Of a DNA stretch of 7,026 bases, positions 3,863-7,026 are shown one piece after another (position 1 is the first letter of the stretch; every line of letters begins with the position of its first letter). Origin of the DNA: Myxococcota bacterium (GTDB lineage Bacteria > Myxococcota > Polyangia > GCA-2747355 > JAKLHH01); the NCBI GenBank assembly GCA_022710245.1, contig JAKLHH010000392.1, forward strand, positions 1-7,026, in the 5' to 3' direction. The translations under genes and the position numbers were made by a program. The notes under the pieces were generated by a model. That model saw only the letters and a list, made by a program, of their open reading frames with translations, did not search any database and was not told the origin of the DNA.

Positions 3863-6174
3863 GTTTGCACCGGCGCCACGACGGGCGCGCCCTCTCCGCG
3901 GCGGCGGGAGCCCTGCTCGGGCTGCTGCTCGTCGCGCCGGGGGCCGAGGCCCGGGACCTGAACGCGCTCCGCAGCGAGGTGAGCGACCTCGAGTCGCAGG
4001 CGAAGAACCTCGGCGTCCGCTACCGCACCCAGGTCGCGGGCAACGAGCAGATCGCCGAGCACCGCCTGGTCGACGCGCAGGTCCTCTACACGCTGCGCGA
4101 CTACACGCGCGCGGCGATCCTGCTCTTCGACTACGTCAGCAAGTACCAGAACACGCGCGGCTACCCGGAGGCGGTCTTCTACCTGGCCGACTCGCTCTAC
4201 AACAAGCGCGACTACCTCTCGGCGCGCCGCTACTTCCAGGTGATCGTCAACCAGGTCAAGGGCAAGTACTACCAGGAGTCGCTGCAGCGCCTGGTCGAGC
4301 TGAGCCTGCGCACCGGTGACTCCAGCGACGTCAGCGAGTACCTGAACGCGCTCGCCAACATCCCGCAGCACATGCTGCAGCCGTCGGTGCCCTACGTCCG
4401 CGGCAAGTACTACTACTTCAAGAACCAGCTCGACGCCGGGCTCGCCTCCTTCCGCACCATCCCCGAGGGGACCAAGTACTACCTGCACGCGCAGTACTTC
4501 ATCGGCGCGTCGCTGGTCGCGCAGGGCAAGCAGGCCGAGGCGATGGAGGTCTTCAAGGCGCTCCTCCGCGTGCAGCCGAAGACCGACGGCGAGAAGCACG
4601 TCCGCGACCTCGCCTACCTGGCGATGGGCCGGCTCCTCTACGAGAAGGGGCAGGTCAACCCGGCGATCGACATGTACCAGAAGCTCTCGCGCCGCTCGCC
4701 GGAGTTTGACACCTCGCTCTACGAGATCTGCTGGGCCTACATCAAGGCCGGCGAGTACCGCAAGGCGCTCCGCGCGCTCGATCTGCTGGTCCTCGCGCAC
4801 CCGGAGAGCGCCTTCATCCCGCAGGTGAAGGTGCTGCAAGGAAACCTCCTCATCCGGCTTCAGGACTGGGGCCGCGCGACCGATCTCTTCACCAAGACGC
4901 GGGAGAAGTTCGTCCCCATCCAGTCGCGCATGAAGCAGGTCCTCGCCGAGCACAAGGACGCGAGCACGTTCTTCGACCTCCTCCTCGCCCGCAACCTCGG
5001 GCAGCTGGCGGTCACCGTGCAGGTGCCCGAGCTCGCCGTCAGCTGGGTCAAGGAAGAGGCGCAGGTCAAGCGCGCCCTCGAGCTGGTGCGCGACGTGCGC
5101 GAGATCCAGACCAGCATCAAGGAGGCGAAGGAGCTGATCTCGCGCCTCGAGCGCGCCGTCAACTCGCCCGCCAAGATCAAGATCTTCCCGGAGTTCGCCG
5201 CCGCCAAGACGAGCTCGCTGGAGGTGGAGAACCGCCTGCTCCTCGCGCGCAAGAACATCCTCGAGGAGGAGCTCGCGCTGGTCTCCGGCGTCGCCACCGG
5301 CGCCGAGCGCGACCAGCTCGCGCAGCTCGCCGCCAAGCGCGCCGGGCTCGAGCAGAAGGTGAAGGACCTGCCGACCACCGCGAGCGGCTACGTCGAGCGC
5401 GAGAAGGGCAAGCTCGAGCACATCAGCACGCTGGAGAAGGAGCTCACCAAGATGAGCATCCTCGTCGACAGCCTGCGCGCCCAGCTGGTCGCCTCGGAGA
5501 AGTTCTACAACGACACCCAGGCGGCCCGCAGCAAGAAGGAGGTCCGCGAGACCTTCCGCCGCGAGATCGACAGCGTGCGCGCCATGGTGACCGGGCTGCA
5601 GAGCGAGGTCGACGAGCTCCGCCAGCTCCTCGCCGACGCGCGCACCGCGGTGGGCGTGGGCGGCACCGACGAGCTCGCCGAGCGCGGCGCCAAGACCAGC
5701 TACCGGCAGGCGCTCGCGGCGGAGCACCAGCTCCTCGCGTCGCTGCGCAGCCGCATCGGCGGCGACAAGGGCAGCGACTTCGACGCGCTCTCCGCGCTGC
5801 TCGGGCGCTGCACCTCGGTCGACGGGACCCTCGAGGCCTTCGACAAGAAGCTCGACACTGGCGTCGAGGACAAGCTCCGTAGCATCCGCGTCGCGCTGAA
5901 GGAGGAGAAGGAGGCGGTCGCCAAGTACACGACCGAGTCCACCGAGTACAGCGGGCAGACCGACCAGGTCGCCGGCGCGATCACGCACGAGGGCTTCCAG
6001 GGCGTCGCCAAGCGGTTCTACGAGATCATCGTCCGCGCCGACGTGGGCATCATCGACGTCGCCTGGGCGCTGAAGGACTCGAAGAGCAAGGAAGTGTCGC
6101 GGCTGGTCCGCCAGCAGAAGATGGACCTCAAGGTGCTCGACGACGAGTTCCGCGAGGTGCTGAAGGAGGACTGA
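3859..6174 (+). CDS. Exported TPR and coiled-coil scaffold protein
   Basis: This 771-residue protein has an N-terminal signal peptide (hydrophobic ALSAAAGALLGLLLVAPGAEA, cleavage probably after Ala31), so it should be periplasmic. Residues about 35-60 are a short coiled coil. Residues about 66-350 hold successive TPR-like helix pairs, for example YTLRDYTRAAILLFDYVSKY, AVFYLADSLYNKRDYLSARR, YFIGASLVAQGKQAEAMEVF, AMGRLLYEKGQVNPAIDMYQ and CWAYIKAGEYRKALRALDLL. Residues about 395-435 and 455-600 are long charged helices with coiled-coil character, and the C-terminal 110 residues are helical (RADVGIIDVAWALKD). No catalytic motif is visible, so a protein-protein scaffold is the likely role. It starts at an ATGA overlap with the upstream secreted gene, implying a joint product stoichiometry. 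The organisation resembles TPR components of deltaproteobacterial envelope complexes such as Glt/Agl, but identity with any named gene is not shown. Confidence 0.9.
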   Translation: MSLHRRHDGRALSAAAGALLGLLLVAPGAEARDLNALRSEVSDLESQAKNLGVRYRTQVAGNEQIAEHRLVDAQVLYTLRDYTRAAILLFDYVSKYQNTRGYPEAVFYLADSLYNKRDYLSARRYFQVIVNQVKGKYYQESLQRLVELSLRTGDSSDVSEYLNALANIPQHMLQPSVPYVRGKYYYFKNQLDAGLASFRTIPEGTKYYLHAQYFIGASLVAQGKQAEAMEVFKALLRVQPKTDGEKHVRDLAYLAMGRLLYEKGQVNPAIDMYQKLSRRSPEFDTSLYEICWAYIKAGEYRKALRALDLLVLAHPESAFIPQVKVLQGNLLIRLQDWGRATDLFTKTREKFVPIQSRMKQVLAEHKDASTFFDLLLARNLGQLAVTVQVPELAVSWVKEEAQVKRALELVRDVREIQTSIKEAKELISRLERAVNSPAKIKIFPEFAAAKTSSLEVENRLLLARKNILEEELALVSGVATGAERDQLAQLAAKRAGLEQKVKDLPTTASGYVEREKGKLEHISTLEKELTKMSILVDSLRAQLVASEKFYNDTQAARSKKEVRETFRREIDSVRAMVTGLQSEVDELRQLLADARTAVGVGGTDELAERGAKTSYRQALAAEHQLLASLRSRIGGDKGSDFDALSALLGRCTSVDGTLEAFDKKLDTGVEDKLRSIRVALKEEKEAVAKYTTESTEYSGQTDQVAGAITHEGFQGVAKRFYEIIVRADVGIIDVAWALKDSKSKEVSRLVRQQKMDLKVLDDEFREVLKED

Positions 6175-6190
6175 GCCTCGAGCGGACGCG

Positions 6191-6219
6191 GGCCGGAGGC
6201 GATGCGCTCGCCCACGGCC
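6191..6219 (+). repeat. Intercistronic stem-loop between the two TPR genes
   Basis: GGCCG (6191-6195) pairs with CGGCC (6215-6219), and inside a 2x2 internal loop GGCGA (6198-6202) pairs with TCGCC (6208-6212) around a 5-nt loop. A smaller GCCC/GGGC hairpin follows at 6224-6234. There is no T-run. It may attenuate or stabilise the mRNA between cistrons. No convincing promoter is seen in 6175-6340. Confidence 0.4.
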
Positions 6220-6340
6220 TGCCGCCCGCCGGGCTCGGGGGTCGCAGCGTGACACGGGGTAGGTCTTCGAAATGGAGCGGCGCCGCGCGAGGTCGGGAAG
6301 TCGTGCGCAAGGCGGCCGCGACGAAGGACTGAGGCCAAGC

Positions 6341-7026
6341 ATGAGCAAGTGCTTCGCAGCCGCAACGATCATCGTCCTCGGAGCCGGGGTGGCCCTCGCC
6401 GCGCCCGCGACGCCCGCGCCCACGCCGGCGCCTGCCGGCAAGGCCGCGGCCGCGCCCGGCAAGCCCGTCGCGAAGCCGGCGGCGGCTCCCGCGAAGGGCG
6501 CCAACGTCAACTTCCGCGCGCCCACCGCCGAGGAGCTGAAGGAGATCTCGGAGTCGGTGAAGGAGGTCGAGCGCTTCAAGGCGGCCGCCGACGGCTACCG
6601 CGGCACGGTCAACGGCATCGTGCGTCGCTCCTACGAGAAGCGGCGCAAGGAGATGCTCGACAAGTACGGCGGCAAGATCCGCGTCGAGGAGGCCGAGGAG
6701 CGCGTGCGCCGCGTCGCCGCCATCACCCTCTTCGAGGACTTCCTCCGCCGCTACCCGAACGACAAGCGCTGGACGCCGGACGTCATCTTCCGCCTGGCCG
6801 AGCTCTACTTCGAGAAGTCGAACGACGAGTACCTGCTCGCCACCGAGCGCTTCGAGAAGGAGCGCGACCAGTTCGACAAGGGGCAGCTCGCCGCGGCGCC
6901 GGTGCCGCCCAAGCAGGACTACACGAACACCATCGAGCTCCACCGCAAGCTGATCCGCGAGTTCCCCAGGTACCGCCTGGTCGACGGCGCCTACTACCTC
7001 CTCGGCTTCTGCCTCTCGGAGATGGG
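6341..7026 (+). CDS. Exported Ala/Pro-linker TPR protein, partial
   Basis: The frame is open to the right edge, giving 228 N-terminal residues. The start MSKCFAAATIIVLGAGVALA is a signal peptide with cleavage near residue 20 and no lipobox (Cys4 is in the n-region). Residues 21-53 are an Ala/Pro/Lys low-complexity linker, typical of periplasm-spanning proteins. Residues 61-125 are charged helices (EELKEISESVKEVERFK, RSYEKRRKEMLDKYGG). TPR-type pairs follow: ITLFEDFLRRYPNDKRW with VIFRLAELYFEKSNDEYL (about 129-165), and TIELHRKLIREFPRYRLVDGAYYLLGFCL (about 197-225), of the kind found in YbgF/BamD-like TPRs. A GAGG Shine-Dalgarno (6331-6334) 6 nt before the ATG and the signal peptide fix the start; an in-frame ATG at 6272 would add 23 basic residues and hide the signal. 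It lies 166 nt after the preceding TPR gene on the same strand. The function is unknown; it is probably a large TPR envelope component. Confidence 0.85.
   Translation, partial: MSKCFAAATIIVLGAGVALAAPATPAPTPAPAGKAAAAPGKPVAKPAAAPAKGANVNFRAPTAEELKEISESVKEVERFKAAADGYRGTVNGIVRRSYEKRRKEMLDKYGGKIRVEEAEERVRRVAAITLFEDFLRRYPNDKRWTPDVIFRLAELYFEKSNDEYLLATERFEKERDQFDKGQLAAAPVPPKQDYTNTIELHRKLIREFPRYRLVDGAYYLLGFCLSEM

Noticed and set aside
6272..6340. An upstream in-frame ATG that would extend the partial TPR protein by 23 residues
   Set aside because: The extension is Arg-rich and would bury the signal peptide; the ATG at 6341 has a GAGG Shine-Dalgarno at the right distance.
3769..6579. A 936-codon open frame on the minus strand spanning the end of the small secreted gene, the whole large TPR gene and the start of the partial TPR gene
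   Set aside because: It is antisense to proteins with signal peptides and TPR patterns, its translation is monotonous (Leu, Glu, Val, Asp, Ala, Arg), and long antisense frames are expected in DNA with GC-rich third codon positions.

Overview
The window is very GC-rich and reads as chromosomal DNA from a GC-rich bacterium of the former Deltaproteobacteria (Myxococcota or a related lineage). This assignment is inference. It rests on base composition, on the rplU-rpmA-obgE block, and on the secreted Ala/Pro-rich and TPR proteins that follow. I see no tRNA, rRNA, IS element, CRISPR array or phage gene.

Layout. (1) Positions 1-768, minus strand: the N-terminal 256 residues of a secreted protein resembling terpene-cyclase/prenyltransferase-type helical repeats; it runs off the left edge. 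(2) 769-1023: a divergent intergenic region with a strong hairpin and a sigma-70-type promoter (TTGACA, 16 bp, TATGCT) firing right. (3) 1024-2755: the conserved operon rplU (L21), rpmA (L27), obgE (ribosome-associated GTPase). (4) 2756-3142: a 387-bp non-coding stretch with inverted repeats just after obgE (including a 16-bp perfect palindrome), then a near-consensus promoter (TTGACA, 17 bp, TATACG) and a roughly 170-nt structured 5' leader. The leader carries, in the right order, the signature segments of a glycine-riboswitch aptamer and ends on the Shine-Dalgarno of the next gene. (5) 3143 to the right edge: three exported proteins in a row, namely a small secreted coiled-coil/beta protein, a 771-residue TPR and coiled-coil protein that overlaps it by ATGA, and the N-terminal 228 residues of an Ala/Pro-linker TPR protein.

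How they fit together. The left operon is housekeeping translation and ribosome assembly. The right group looks like a separate transcription unit for a periplasmic or envelope-associated scaffold: all three proteins have signal peptides, none has an evident enzymatic motif, and two are built of TPRs. It recalls the TPR/Ala-Pro-rich accessory proteins of deltaproteobacterial envelope machines such as the Glt/Agl complex, but I cannot assign it to a named system. The most interesting point is the regulatory one: a glycine-riboswitch-like leader, divergent in its core, placed directly on an envelope TPR gene set instead of a glycine-cleavage or amino-acid transport gene.
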